Shown here one piece after another: positions 1 through 6,959 of a stretch of 35,333 bases of DNA. This DNA comes from Alphaproteobacteria bacterium (GTDB lineage Bacteria > Pseudomonadota > Alphaproteobacteria > Caulobacterales > Caulobacteraceae): positions 1-35,333 of the forward strand of contig JAHJOK010000050.1 of the NCBI GenBank assembly GCA_018820205.1, in the 5' to 3' direction. A program made the translations under genes and the position numbers. The notes beneath the pieces are model-generated. The model was given only the letters and a program-made list of their open reading frames with translations. It was not told where the DNA came from and searched no databases. Position 1 is the first letter of the stretch, and every line of letters begins with the position of its first letter.

Positions 1-76
1 CTGCCGTCGCAATGCCGGCTTCCTGCTCACGCAGGATCCCGATGATCTGCTCTTCCGTGAACCGTGATCGCTTCAT
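1..76 (-). CDS. IS3-family transposase OrfA, N-terminal fragment
   Basis: Only the first 25 codons are in the window. They begin MKRSRFTEEQIIGILREQEA, the characteristic N-terminus of IS3-family OrfA proteins, which carry a helix-turn-helix that binds the element's ends. OrfA is normally fused to the DDE catalytic OrfB by a programmed -1 frameshift, which would lie outside this window. An AAGGA Shine-Dalgarno sits 8 nt before the ATG at 76. Whether the element is intact cannot be judged. Confidence 0.85.
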   Translation of the reverse strand, partial: MKRSRFTEEQIIGILREQEAGIATA

Positions 77-140
77 TCTGTCCGTCCTTCCGAGGGGCGG
101 ACTCTAGCTATTCCTGGAGGAGTTTCAGGGGGTCACGTCA
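1..140 (-). mobile_element. End of an IS3-family insertion sequence (partial)
   Basis: The window opens inside an insertion sequence that continues off the left edge. The minus strand encodes the start of an IS3-family OrfA, and 64 bp upstream of its start codon the strand reads TGACGTGACCCCCTGAAACT from position 140. This begins with the TG and C-rich block typical of IS3-family (IS407-like) terminal inverted repeats. Position 140 is therefore the likely outer end. The other inverted repeat and the target duplication are not both visible, so the boundary is inferred. Confidence 0.6.
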
Positions 141-456
141 GGGGCGCTGGCGACAATTGTTCAGCCAGTGCTCGATGCGGCCCATGAGTGTGAACGCTTC
201 GGGCGCGGCACGACCCGAATACCGGGACGGTGAAGCGGACTTTTATCGCCGTTTGGGATGACCGCTTTCCACCCCGAACCGACCCGTAGAGGGTCTGGTT
301 CCGGGCACGTTTGAGTGTCCGTTTGCCGCCTGACAGCCGATGACCGATCTCGACCCATTCAAGGAGTGAACGATATAGGGGCGACTGAGATGGCCGCGAG
401 GCTTTGGCCGACGACCACTCACCCTTTCTGCCTTTGGGAGCCGGATTTCTTGCCCA
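141..456. other. Intergenic stretch with no convincing gene
   Basis: About 316 bp between the insertion-sequence end and a small membrane-protein gene. Short reading frames on both strands look like chance frames. The stretch is less GC-rich than the core genes and contains the first copy (about 257-304) of the repeat that recurs at 881 and 1622. I see no RNA gene or clear terminator. Confidence 0.5.
257..304 (+). repeat. Copy 1 of an interspersed imperfect repeat
   Basis: It carries CCGCTTTCCACCCC at 262-275 and GTCTGGTTCCGG at 293-304. The distance between the starts of these blocks is 31 nt, exactly as in the copies at 881-932 and 1622-1673. All three copies have the same orientation. The conserved core is a CCGCT(T/A)(T/C)CCACCC block followed by a GTC(T/C)G(C/G)TT(T/C)CGG block, with a variable middle. 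Confidence 0.5.
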
Positions 457-765
457 TCAATAGTAGAAAAGCCCGGCTATGAACCAGTCGGCTAGTTTGG
501 TGACTAGATAGCCGACCACGCCCATCAACACATCCCGCCAGAAGCCGCCACCGCGTTTCTGCAGAGCGATCATTTCGTCGATCTTCCCCTCCAGTGAAGA
601 GATTTGGCCATACCACACTGGGCTGGACATGGAGGCGACATCGCGTTCGCGCTTCCATTTCGTGGCGACTGCTCGGACACGCAGACGGCGCAGAGCTTCC
701 AGAACACCCGCAATCAAGAAGACAGCGGCCCCCACCAGCGCAAGTTCAGTTAGCGCCACGAACAT
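457..765 (-). CDS. Small membrane protein of unknown function
   Basis: A 102-residue protein if it starts at the ATG at 765, which has GGAG 7 nt upstream. The same frame is open 23 codons further upstream (to 834), but those codons lack a comparable ribosome site. Residues about 4-22 are strongly hydrophobic and probably a signal anchor. A basic middle (LRRLRV, KWKRERD) and a short amphipathic, probably coiled, segment follow. The C-terminal 25 residues (VLMGVVGYLVTKLADWFIAG) form a second likely membrane segment. I do not recognise the family. Gene-like composition and the ribosome site support it, but it lies in an accessory region. Confidence 0.5.
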   Translation of the reverse strand: MFVALTELALVGAAVFLIAGVLEALRRLRVRAVATKWKRERDVASMSSPVWYGQISSLEGKIDEMIALQKRGGGFWRDVLMGVVGYLVTKLADWFIAGLFYY

Positions 766-880
766 CAGATTGCTCCCATGGTAAGTCACATCGCTACCTG
801 CCATCCTCCGCGCCCGCTCGGATTGTGAGCCCACTCGGGGCAGTATTCCGTGACCAAACGACTAAGCGAGTAGCTTCGTG

Positions 881-932
881 GATCGACGTCCGCTACCCAC
901 CCCTAGCGGCGGTTCATGAGGTCTGCTTTCGG
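881..932 (+). repeat. Copy 2 of the interspersed imperfect repeat
   Basis: The 29 bp from 881 match 24 of 29 positions of those from 1622. Forty bases after each start lies a 12-bp block (GTCTGCTTTCGG at 921, GTCCGCTTCCGG at 1662) matching at 10 of 12. The middle is poorly conserved. An inverted relative (AAGCGGACATCGAC and neighbouring bases, about 950-1005) may follow directly. Confidence 0.55.
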
Positions 933-1023
933 GCCGTGGGACAAACGTCCGGTTTTGGGCTGGGTGGCAATGTCGTGGTTCGACCCCAAGCGGACATCGA
1001 CTTCCACCTTCATCGTCGGGCGA

Positions 1024-1389
1024 ATGCTTGCACGAGACGACAAAGAACATCCGATACCGGAAAGACTCCGGCCCCGATTTCGAGAACTGGTGGCCGCATT
1101 GGCGACCGGGGATTTTCAGCTTGCAGCACACGGGATCGATGGGGTTGCGCCTATCGACGCGCGCTTGGCCGATTTTATCGCCGACCAGATAAATGCTTAC
1201 GGTGCCGCGCTCGCTCCGCTGAGCGACGAGGTTTGGCAAGGGTCCATCTACGCGTGGGACGGGCCGAACTGGCAGTTCCTGATCGATCTGACCACCACGG
1301 AACAACCCGTCAGCGATTTGGTCCTCCACGCCCGGCTCCCAGATGTTGAGGACGGTCAGATTGAAGTCTGGTCGGTGCACGTGCCCTGA
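1024..1389 (+). CDS. Small soluble protein, possibly DUF7668-like
   Basis: A 121-residue protein from the ATG at 1024. The frame is open upstream to 916 with another ATG at 970, but that upstream part reads through repeat-like sequence, so I prefer 1024; no strong ribosome site decides it. The protein has an alpha-helical N-terminal half (PRFRELVAALATGDF, ADFIADQINAYG). The C-terminal half looks like alternating beta strands ending VSDLVLHARLPDVEDGQIEVWSVHVP-type sequence. This resembles small uncharacterised proteins of the DUF7668 type as I remember them, so that is a tentative call. Such proteins are often solitary and their role is unknown. There are no catalytic motifs, signal peptide or membrane segments. 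Confidence 0.55.
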   Translation: MLARDDKEHPIPERLRPRFRELVAALATGDFQLAAHGIDGVAPIDARLADFIADQINAYGAALAPLSDEVWQGSIYAWDGPNWQFLIDLTTTEQPVSDLVLHARLPDVEDGQIEVWSVHVP

Positions 1390-1392
1390 GTC

Positions 1393-1590
1393 CGCTATCC
1401 AAGACCGAGGTTGCACGCCCCAATCCGCGTAGCAGCCCTGCTCGGCGGCGTGTCTATCCGGGTAATGCGCGACAGCATTGGGAGACAAAGAAGTCGCCGA
1501 TTTGTAGGCGTAGCAAACGACTCCGCCGTCTCTCTTATGTTCGAGCCGAACCCATCCGTATTTCGTACTATGAGACGATAGCGACCGCAT
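1393..1590 (-). pseudogene. Probable remnant or small gene, unrecognised
   Basis: From the ATG at 1590 the minus strand reads MRSLSSHSTKYGWVRLEHKR and continues through GVVCYAYKSATSLSP to YADWGVQPRSWIA. The residue mix (Lys, Tyr, Trp, Cys, His) is unlike the Arg/Pro/Gly-rich shadow frames typical here and looks like real protein. After about residue 66 the frame stays open but runs antisense through the gene at 1024-1389 and loses that character. The simplest reading is a short gene whose true stop was lost by a frameshift, or a fragment. I cannot assign a family. Confidence 0.3.
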
Positions 1591-1621
1591 ACGGAAGGAT
1601 AGCACACCTCCACCTCAGCTA

Positions 1622-1673
1622 GATCAACGTCCGCTTCCCACCCTTAACAGACCTTGGGCCTGTCCGCTTCCGG
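1622..1673 (+). repeat. Copy 3 of the interspersed imperfect repeat
   Basis: Collinear with 881-932 (36 of 52 positions identical, concentrated in two blocks) and with 257-304. It sits immediately before the 3' end of the pyrC' gene and marks the inner limit of the accessory stretch. The rest of 1591-1705 contains no gene that I can see. Confidence 0.55.
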
Positions 1674-1705
1674 ACAGCGGCGCTCGAGACTTGCTCGTCT
1701 AGAGC

Positions 1706-2983
1706 TCAGCCCCCGAAGACCACCCGCCCGCCGACCACCGTCGTCTCCACGCGCCCCTGAAGCCTGCGCCCGTCGAACGGCGAGTTCTTGGACTTGGACC
1801 GCAACGCATCCGCATCCACGATCACCGGCGCGCCCGGGTCGAACAGGATCACATCCGCCGGCGCTCCGGCCTCCAGCACCCCCGCCTCCAGGCCCAGCAG
1901 GGTCGCCGGTCCGTGGGTCAGCGGACGCAACACGTCGAGAATATCCAGCCTCTCCTCGTGATGCAGGCTCAGGGCGGCCGGCAGCAGGGTCTCCAGCCCC
2001 ACCGCCCCCGGCGCGGCCTCGGCGAAGGGGCGGCGCTTGTCCTCGGCCGGCGCCGGCGTGTGGGCGGATGTGATCGCTTCGATCAGGCCGTCGCGGACAG
2101 CCTCGATCAGAGCCCGGCGGTCGCTCTCGGGCCGCAGCGGCGGCTCCAGCCGGAAGAAGGTGCGATAGTCGCCGATGTCGATCTCGTTGAAGCACAGGTG
2201 GTTGATCGACACCGACGCCGCGACTTCCAGCCCACGCCCACGCGCCCGCGCCAGCACCTCCAGCGCCCCCTCGGTCGAGACCTGATCGACCAGAAACCGC
2301 ACCCCGGTCTGTTCCACCAGGGCCAGGTCGCGCTCCAGCTGGATGCGTTCGGCGATCGCGGGCGCACCCGACAATCCCAACCGCGTCGCCAATTCGCCGG
2401 ACGTCGCCACCGAACCCTCGCTCAGCCACGGATCGGCCGGGCGGCAGGCGATCAGGGCGTTGAACGCGGTCGCATAGGTCATGATCCGCGACAGCACCCG
2501 GCTGTCGGCGATGACCCGGTCCCCGTCGGTGAAATACAGCGCGCCCGCCTCGTGCATCAGGCCGATCTCGGCCATCCGTTTGCCGTCGCGCGCCTGCGTC
2601 GCCGCCCCCGCGACGCGCACATTGACCAGATTCAGCGCCGCGCCCCGCCTCTGGATGAAATCAACCATGGCCGGATCATCCACAGCCGGATCGGTATCCG
2701 GCTGAATGACCACCGTGGTGACCCCGCCCGCCGCCGCCGACAGGCTGGCCGACTTCAGCGTCTCCTTCGGCTCGGCGCCGGGTTCGCCCGTCCGCACCCG
2801 GATGTCGATCAGACCGGGAGACAGGCACAGGCCGCGCGCATCCACGATCTCGGACGCCGACACCGCGACCGACCCCCGCTCGACCTGGGTGATCACCCCG
2901 TCCTCGACCACGACCGATCCCGGCCCGTCGTAGTCGGACGCCGGGTCCAGCAGCCGCGCGTTGATGAAGGCCAGCGAACTCAC
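1706..2983 (-). CDS. pyrC': Inactive dihydroorotase homologue (PyrC'), ATCase partner
   Basis: A 425-residue amidohydrolase-fold protein aligning with type I dihydroorotase, but the metal site is gone. The DxHxH signature is DIRVR (Arg at 62 and 64). The HCED block is ACRPAD (179-184), the HVST histidine is Gln234, and the TDHAPH motif is TSAHTP (305-310). Fold landmarks such as EPG..PKET (67-75), AAAGGVTT and GLETLLP remain. In Pseudomonas a dead dihydroorotase of this kind is encoded next to pyrB and is needed for the aspartate transcarbamoylase complex; I infer the same role here. The GTG start at 2983 overlaps the pyrB stop by 4 bp (GTGA), implying coupled translation. A genuine dihydroorotase must be encoded elsewhere. 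Confidence 0.88.
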   Translation of the reverse strand: MSSLAFINARLLDPASDYDGPGSVVVEDGVITQVERGSVAVSASEIVDARGLCLSPGLIDIRVRTGEPGAEPKETLKSASLSAAAGGVTTVVIQPDTDPAVDDPAMVDFIQRRGAALNLVNVRVAGAATQARDGKRMAEIGLMHEAGALYFTDGDRVIADSRVLSRIMTYATAFNALIACRPADPWLSEGSVATSGELATRLGLSGAPAIAERIQLERDLALVEQTGVRFLVDQVSTEGALEVLARARGRGLEVAASVSINHLCFNEIDIGDYRTFFRLEPPLRPESDRRALIEAVRDGLIEAITSAHTPAPAEDKRRPFAEAAPGAVGLETLLPAALSLHHEERLDILDVLRPLTHGPATLLGLEAGVLEAGAPADVILFDPGAPVIVDADALRSKSKNSPFDGRRLQGRVETTVVGGRVVFGG

Positions 2984-3963
2984 GCTGCATCCTCCAGCCG
3001 CGCCGAAAGACTGGCCAGCACCGCCATCCGCGCCGCGACGCCCATTTCGACCTGATCCTGGATCAGCGACACCGACAGGTCGTCGGCCACGTCGGAATCG
3101 ATCTCCACGCCCCGATTCATCGGCCCGGGATGCATCACTTTCGCCCCGGTTTTCGCCCAGCCCAGCTTCTCGCGATCAAGCCCCCAGAACCGGAAGAACT
3201 CGCGCGTCGACGGCACCAGCGCCCCGTCCATCCGCTCCAGCTGCAGCCTCAGCATCATCACGACATCGCAGCCCTTCAGGCCGTCCTTCATGTCGTGAAA
3301 CACCTCGCATCCCCATCGGTCCGCGTCGCCGGGCACCAGGGTCGGCGGCCCGATAAGCCGGACCCGCGCCCCCATCATCGACAGCAACGCCACGTTCGAC
3401 CGCGCCACCCGGCTGTGGGCGATGTCGCCGCAGATCGCCACCGTCAGCCCGCCCACGTCCCCGAACGCGCGGCGCAGGCTCAGCAGATCCAGCAGCGCCT
3501 GCGTCGGATGCTCGTGCCGACCATCCCCGGCGTTGACGACCGCGCATCCGACCTTCTGCGACAGCAGGGCGGCCGCGCCCGACGCCCCGTGCCGCACCAC
3601 CAGAATGTCGGGCTTCATCGCGTTCAGCGTCACCGCAGTATCGATCAGGGTCTCGCCCTTTTTCACCGACGACGCGCCCACCGGCATGGTCACCACGTCG
3701 GCGCCCAGCCGCTTGGCCGCGATCTCGAACGACGAACTGGTCCGGGTCGAATTCTCGAAGAACAGGTTCATCACCGTGCGACCGCGCAGGGTGTCCAGCG
3801 CCTTGGACGACGACCGGTTCAGATCGACGAACGCATCGGCCAGATCCAGCAGCCCCAGCACGAACGGCGGGTTCAGATCGGCGGCGGCCAGGAAATGGGG
3901 TGTCGGAAACGCGACCAGCCGGTCGGCAATCAGGTCATCGACGGCGGCGTGGGCATCGGTCAT
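2980..3963 (-). CDS. pyrB: Aspartate carbamoyltransferase catalytic subunit
   Basis: Catalyses carbamoyl phosphate plus L-aspartate to N-carbamoyl-aspartate, the committed step of pyrimidine synthesis. The protein has 327 residues, a normal length. Visible motifs are the carbamoyl-phosphate loop [13 protein letters not shown] (68-80), VKKGET (100-105), HPTQALLDL (152-160), the RLQLER substrate segment (239-244) and [11 protein letters not shown] (278-288). Start is the ATG at 3963; the long upstream extension of the frame is antisense to the transporter. It follows the AEC transporter gene by 23 bp and overlaps pyrC' by 4 bp, so the two subunits are probably made in fixed ratio. No regulatory PyrI is present, consistent with the PyrB/PyrC' class. 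Confidence 0.95.
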   Translation of the reverse strand: MTDAHAAVDDLIADRLVAFPTPHFLAAADLNPPFVLGLLDLADAFVDLNRSSSKALDTLRGRTVMNLFFENSTRTSSSFEIAAKRLGADVVTMPVGASSVKKGETLIDTAVTLNAMKPDILVVRHGASGAAALLSQKVGCAVVNAGDGRHEHPTQALLDLLSLRRAFGDVGGLTVAICGDIAHSRVARSNVALLSMMGARVRLIGPPTLVPGDADRWGCEVFHDMKDGLKGCDVVMMLRLQLERMDGALVPSTREFFRFWGLDREKLGWAKTGAKVMHPGPMNRGVEIDSDVADDLSVSLIQDQVEMGVAARMAVLASLSARLEDAA

Positions 3964-3986
3964 CAAAGCCCGCGTATAGGGCCTGT

Positions 3987-4910
3987 CTAGCTCAGATGGA
4001 ATAGCGCCATCAGGATCGGAATCGTGACCACGCTGGCAACGGTGGTCGCCGCGATGATCCCGGCCATCAAGGGCGCGTCCCCGCCCATCTGGCGCGCCAG
4101 CATGTATGAGGCGGCCGCCCCCGGCGTCGCCCCGCACAGCAGCGCCACCGCCTGGGCCAGGGCGTCGCCCCCGAACCACCGGCACAGCCCCCACATCAGC
4201 GGCGGCATGAGAATCAGCTTCACGACAGACACGGCGGCGATCGTGGTCCGGCTTCTTGCCACGGCGGCGAAGCTCAGCCCCGCCCCGGCGACGATCAGCC
4301 CCATCGGCAGGGCCGCTCCGCCCAGCAGGGCCAAGGTCTCGGTCAGCCCCGGCAGGCGCGGCGCCCCCGACAGGTTCAGCACCAGCCCGATCAGACAGGC
4401 CAGCAGGATCGGATTGGACGCCATCGCCTTCAGCAGGGCCAGCGGCCGCACGCCCTTCTGGCCCCGGCCCCAGCGCGCCAGAACCGCCACGCAGCTGATA
4501 TTGGTCACCGGAATGATGCAGGCGATCATCACCGCCCCGACCGCCAGCCCCGGCGCCCCGAACAGCGACTGCACCACCGGCAGGAAGACGAAACTGTTCC
4601 ACCGGATCACCCCCTGAAACACGCTGGTGTAGGCCGGGCCGTCGAACGTCATCAGCGGCTTCAGCGCCAGCGCCGCGATCGACACCACGATCACGGAAAC
4701 CACCGCCGCCCCGCCCGCCGCCGAGGCGCTGCCGCCGATCAGGTCGGCGTTCCAGATCGCCGGGATCAGAAAGCCGGGATACAGCAGATTGATCGACAGC
4801 TTCTCGATCGGCCGCCAGGTCTCGTCCGGCAGGAACCCCGACTTTCGCAGGCCGTATCCCATGGCGATCAGGGCGAAGACGGGCGCCAGGCCCAGCAACA
4901 GCGCGCTCAC
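3987..4910 (-). CDS. AEC-family (auxin efflux carrier-like) transporter
   Basis: A 307-residue inner-membrane protein with about ten hydrophobic helices. Recognisable AEC features are the N-terminal [33 protein letters not shown], the central [10 protein letters not shown] and [12 protein letters not shown] stretches, and a C-terminal [17 protein letters not shown] motif. AEC members in bacteria are usually secondary carriers for small carboxylates such as malate; the substrate here cannot be read. The GTG start at 4910 overlaps the ruvX stop (GTGA). pyrB begins 23 bp after its stop, so it sits inside an apparent ruvX-pyrB transcription unit. A link to orotate, aspartate or carbamoyl-aspartate transport is only speculation. 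Confidence 0.85.
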   Translation of the reverse strand: MSALLLGLAPVFALIAMGYGLRKSGFLPDETWRPIEKLSINLLYPGFLIPAIWNADLIGGSASAAGGAAVVSVIVVSIAALALKPLMTFDGPAYTSVFQGVIRWNSFVFLPVVQSLFGAPGLAVGAVMIACIIPVTNISCVAVLARWGRGQKGVRPLALLKAMASNPILLACLIGLVLNLSGAPRLPGLTETLALLGGAALPMGLIVAGAGLSFAAVARSRTTIAAVSVVKLILMPPLMWGLCRWFGGDALAQAVALLCGATPGAAASYMLARQMGGDAPLMAGIIAATTVASVVTIPILMALFHLS

Positions 4911-5386
4911 GGCTGGCTCTGGCTCACCCGCACCCGGTCCAGCGCCCCCTGCAGGATCCAGGCGGCGGCCGTCCGGTCCACCACCCCCGCCCGGCGTTTT
5001 CTCGACAGGTCCAGTTCCCCGATCAGGAACCGTTCGACCGCGCTCGTCGAAAGCCGCTCGTCCCAGAAGGCCACGTTCACCGGCCGGAACCGTTCCAGAT
5101 TGCGCGCGAACGCCCGGCACGACTGCGCCCTCGGCCCCTCGGTCCCGTCCATGTTGACCGGCAGGCCGATCACCAGCCCCGACACCTTGCGCGCATCCAT
5201 CAATTTGAACAGCCGCTCGGCCTCGGCCGTGAATTTCGACTTGCGGATCAGCTCCAGCGGCGACGCTATCATCCGCGTGGTGTCCGAAACCGCCACCCCG
5301 ATAGTCGCCTCGCCCAGATCCAGCCCCATCCACGCCGTGTCCGGCGGACAGGCGGCGGGCAGGTCGAGAAGGTCGAGGACGGGCAT
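4907..5386 (-). CDS. ruvX: RuvX/YqgF RNase H-fold nuclease (pre-16S rRNA / putative Holliday junction resolvase)
   Basis: A 159-residue cytoplasmic protein, a normal length for YqgF. The family is an RNase H-like nuclease implicated in 16S rRNA 5'-end maturation and historically annotated as a Holliday junction resolvase. The acidic residues are in place: Asp23 in [15 protein letters not shown], Glu110 in FWDERLST and Asp137 in [16 protein letters not shown]. The [13 protein letters not shown] block (72-84) is typical. It is the first gene of the minus-strand run into the transporter and pyrB, and is divergent from the lipoprotein at 5459. Confidence 0.93.
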   Translation of the reverse strand: MPVLDLLDLPAACPPDTAWMGLDLGEATIGVAVSDTTRMIASPLELIRKSKFTAEAERLFKLMDARKVSGLVIGLPVNMDGTEGPRAQSCRAFARNLERFRPVNVAFWDERLSTSAVERFLIGELDLSRKRRAGVVDRTAAAWILQGALDRVRVSQSQP

Positions 5387-5458
5387 GCGGGGGCGGTAGG
5401 CGTTGCTATTCCGCCTGTCAAAGGAGACTGTCGCCGATCATCGGTTCGGGAGGGATCC

Positions 5459-5998
5459 ATGTCCGCGCGTTCTTCTATCCTCAGCATCGCCGTCTTCGCC
5501 GCCCTGTCGCTGTCCGCCTGCGACGCGACCTCCGCGCCGGACGGGACGGCCGCCGAGCCCGCGTCTTTCGCCCCGCCGACCCAGGCGGCGTCCCTCACGC
5601 CCTCCGGCGCGCCGGAAACCCTGACCGTCGCCGACGCATCGGAAGGCGACGACGGCCTGCAATGGGCCGCCGGCGTGGTCCGGGTCGATCCGATCCCGGG
5701 CGAAAGCGCCAAATTGTTCGGCACGGCGGGCGGCGATCCGGCCATGAACGGCCTCTACACCTACATCGCCTTCTTCCACTCCCCGGCCGAGGGCTGGGCG
5801 GTCTACAGGATCGGCGACTTCCTCGATTACACGGTCCTGTCCCACGCCAACGGGCGGGTCGACCTCGACGTTCAGGAGAGCACCTATGACGAGGCCTCGG
5901 GCGAGATCGGCGACCGCCGCCGCAAGATCATCGTCCAGTGGACGCAAGGCCCGAACGACCAGACGCCGACGGCGGTGACCGCCACCCCGGCCCGGTGA
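5459..5998 (+). CDS. Putative lipoprotein, unknown function
   Basis: A 179-residue protein with a short signal peptide and a lipobox LSAC at residues 18-21, so Cys21 is the predicted lipidated residue. A low-complexity Ala/Pro/Thr linker (about 22-60) precedes a folded part (about 65-165) with aromatic and beta-type sequence (YTYIAFFHSPAEGWAVYRIG, FLDYTVLSH). GGGAGG lies just before the ATG. I recognise no family. The stop overlaps the GTG start of the downstream methyltransferase (GTGA), so the two are probably translated together. Promoter elements should lie in the 72 bp shared with divergent ruvX. Confidence 0.75.
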   Translation: MSARSSILSIAVFAALSLSACDATSAPDGTAAEPASFAPPTQAASLTPSGAPETLTVADASEGDDGLQWAAGVVRVDPIPGESAKLFGTAGGDPAMNGLYTYIAFFHSPAEGWAVYRIGDFLDYTVLSHANGRVDLDVQESTYDEASGEIGDRRRKIIVQWTQGPNDQTPTAVTATPAR

Positions 5999-6609
5999 GT
6001 CCGACGGACGGCGGCGATCTCAACCGCGCGACGGTCGCGGGATACGACGCCAGCGCCGAAAGCTATGCGGCCGAGACCGATCACGAACCGACAACCGATC
6101 ACCTGGAGGCGCTGGAACGGTTCGTCGCGGCCGTCGGCGTGGGCGGGCGGGTGCTCGAGGCGGCGTCCGGTCCCGGTTGGGATGCGGATCGGCTCGAAGC
6201 GATGGGCCTGAACGTCCGCCGCACGGACGCATCGCAGGGATTCATCGCCTTGCAGCGCGAACGCGGCCGCACCGTCGAACGCCTGAACCTGATCGAGGAC
6301 GACCTCGCGGGACCGTGGGACGGATGTGTCGCCCTCTACGTCATCCAGCATATCGACCGCAGCCTCGTGGACGGCGTCATCGGCCGGATCGCGACGGCAT
6401 TGCGCCCGGGGGGAACGCTGCTGATGTCGTTCCAGCTTGGCGAGGAGGAACGAATCTCGGAAGATTCCGCGGGGACCTATCAGGTCGTGCAGTGGACCGA
6501 GCAAGCCATGACGGAACGCCTGTCGCGTCACGACCTCTCCGTCCAGCGGCGCTGGTTCTTCCGGGGCGCCAAGGCCGCTTGGCTGACGGTCATCGCCCGG
6601 CGCACGTGA
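5995..6609 (+). CDS. Class I SAM-dependent methyltransferase
   Basis: A 204-residue protein from the GTG at 5995; the frame is open further upstream but that part is inside the lipoprotein gene. The Rossmann motif I reads VLEAASGPGWDADRLE (about 52-67), with the next acidic position in RRTDAS. Motif IV-like sequence is GCVALYVIQHID and a post-IV segment is ALRPGGTLLMSFQ. This fits small-molecule methyltransferases of the Methyltransf_11/25 type; the substrate is unknown. Start/stop overlap with the lipoprotein suggests a two-gene unit ahead of gatC. Confidence 0.8.
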   Translation: MSPTDGGDLNRATVAGYDASAESYAAETDHEPTTDHLEALERFVAAVGVGGRVLEAASGPGWDADRLEAMGLNVRRTDASQGFIALQRERGRTVERLNLIEDDLAGPWDGCVALYVIQHIDRSLVDGVIGRIATALRPGGTLLMSFQLGEEERISEDSAGTYQVVQWTEQAMTERLSRHDLSVQRRWFFRGAKAAWLTVIARRT

Positions 6610-6612
6610 TCC

Positions 6613-6641
6613 TTGAGATTCCGGGACCGGACGGCTAATCC
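6613..6641 (+). promoter_or_regulatory. Candidate promoter for gatCA
   Basis: TTGAGA at 6613-6618 and GCTAATCC at 6634-6641 roughly follow the Caulobacter housekeeping pattern of TTGAC followed 10-14 bases later by GCTANAWC. The match is imperfect at two positions of the downstream box. It lies about 30 bp ahead of the gatC start in the only gap before gatC. This is pattern reading only. Confidence 0.25.
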
Positions 6642-6669
6642 CGCCCTTCCCCTTTTCGCTGGAGCCGTG

Positions 6670-6957
6670 ATGGCCATCGACGCAGAGACGGTGCGCAAGG
6701 TCGCCCACCTCGCCCGCATCAAGACCCCCGACGACCGGCTTGAACCGCTGGCCGGCGAGTTGAACGGCATCATGGCCTGGATCGACCAGCTGAACGAGGT
6801 CGATGTGGCGGGCGTCGAGCCGATGACCTCCAACGTCGCCCAGCCGCTGCGGCTGCGCGACGACGTCGTCACCGACGGCGCCAAAGTCGAGGCCGTCCTG
6901 TCGAACGCGCCCAAGTCCGCCGACGGCTTCTACGTCGTGCCCAAGGTGGTCGAATAG
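6670..6957 (+). CDS. gatC: Asp/Glu-tRNA amidotransferase subunit C
   Basis: A 95-residue protein, the usual GatC length. It wraps around GatA and stabilises the GatCAB amidotransferase, which converts Glu-tRNA(Gln), and in many bacteria Asp-tRNA(Asn), to the amidated form. Typical sequence includes [10 protein letters not shown] (about 8-17), [16 protein letters not shown] and the C-terminal [27 protein letters not shown] tail. The ATG at 6670 is preceded by GGAG; the upstream in-frame ATG at 6613 is in non-conserved sequence. gatA starts 3 bp after its stop. gatB is not in the window. Confidence 0.95.
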   Translation: MAIDAETVRKVAHLARIKTPDDRLEPLAGELNGIMAWIDQLNEVDVAGVEPMTSNVAQPLRLRDDVVTDGAKVEAVLSNAPKSADGFYVVPKVVE

Positions 6958-6959
6958 TC

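Noticed and set aside
257..1673. Integron attC sites bounding the small genes
   Set aside because: The repeat copies lack a recognisable GTTRRRY core and paired R-box arrangement, and no integron integrase is in view; kept only as a cassette-like repeat observation.
1644..2429. Long minus-strand frame (261 codons) overlapping pyrC'
   Set aside because: Gly/Arg-rich shadow of the GC-rich pyrC' gene in another frame; pyrC' has recognisable family motifs, this frame has none.
1913..3055. Long plus-strand frame of 380 codons antisense to pyrC'
   Set aside because: Arg/Gln/Pro-rich antisense shadow typical of high-GC genes, with no motif or ribosome site.
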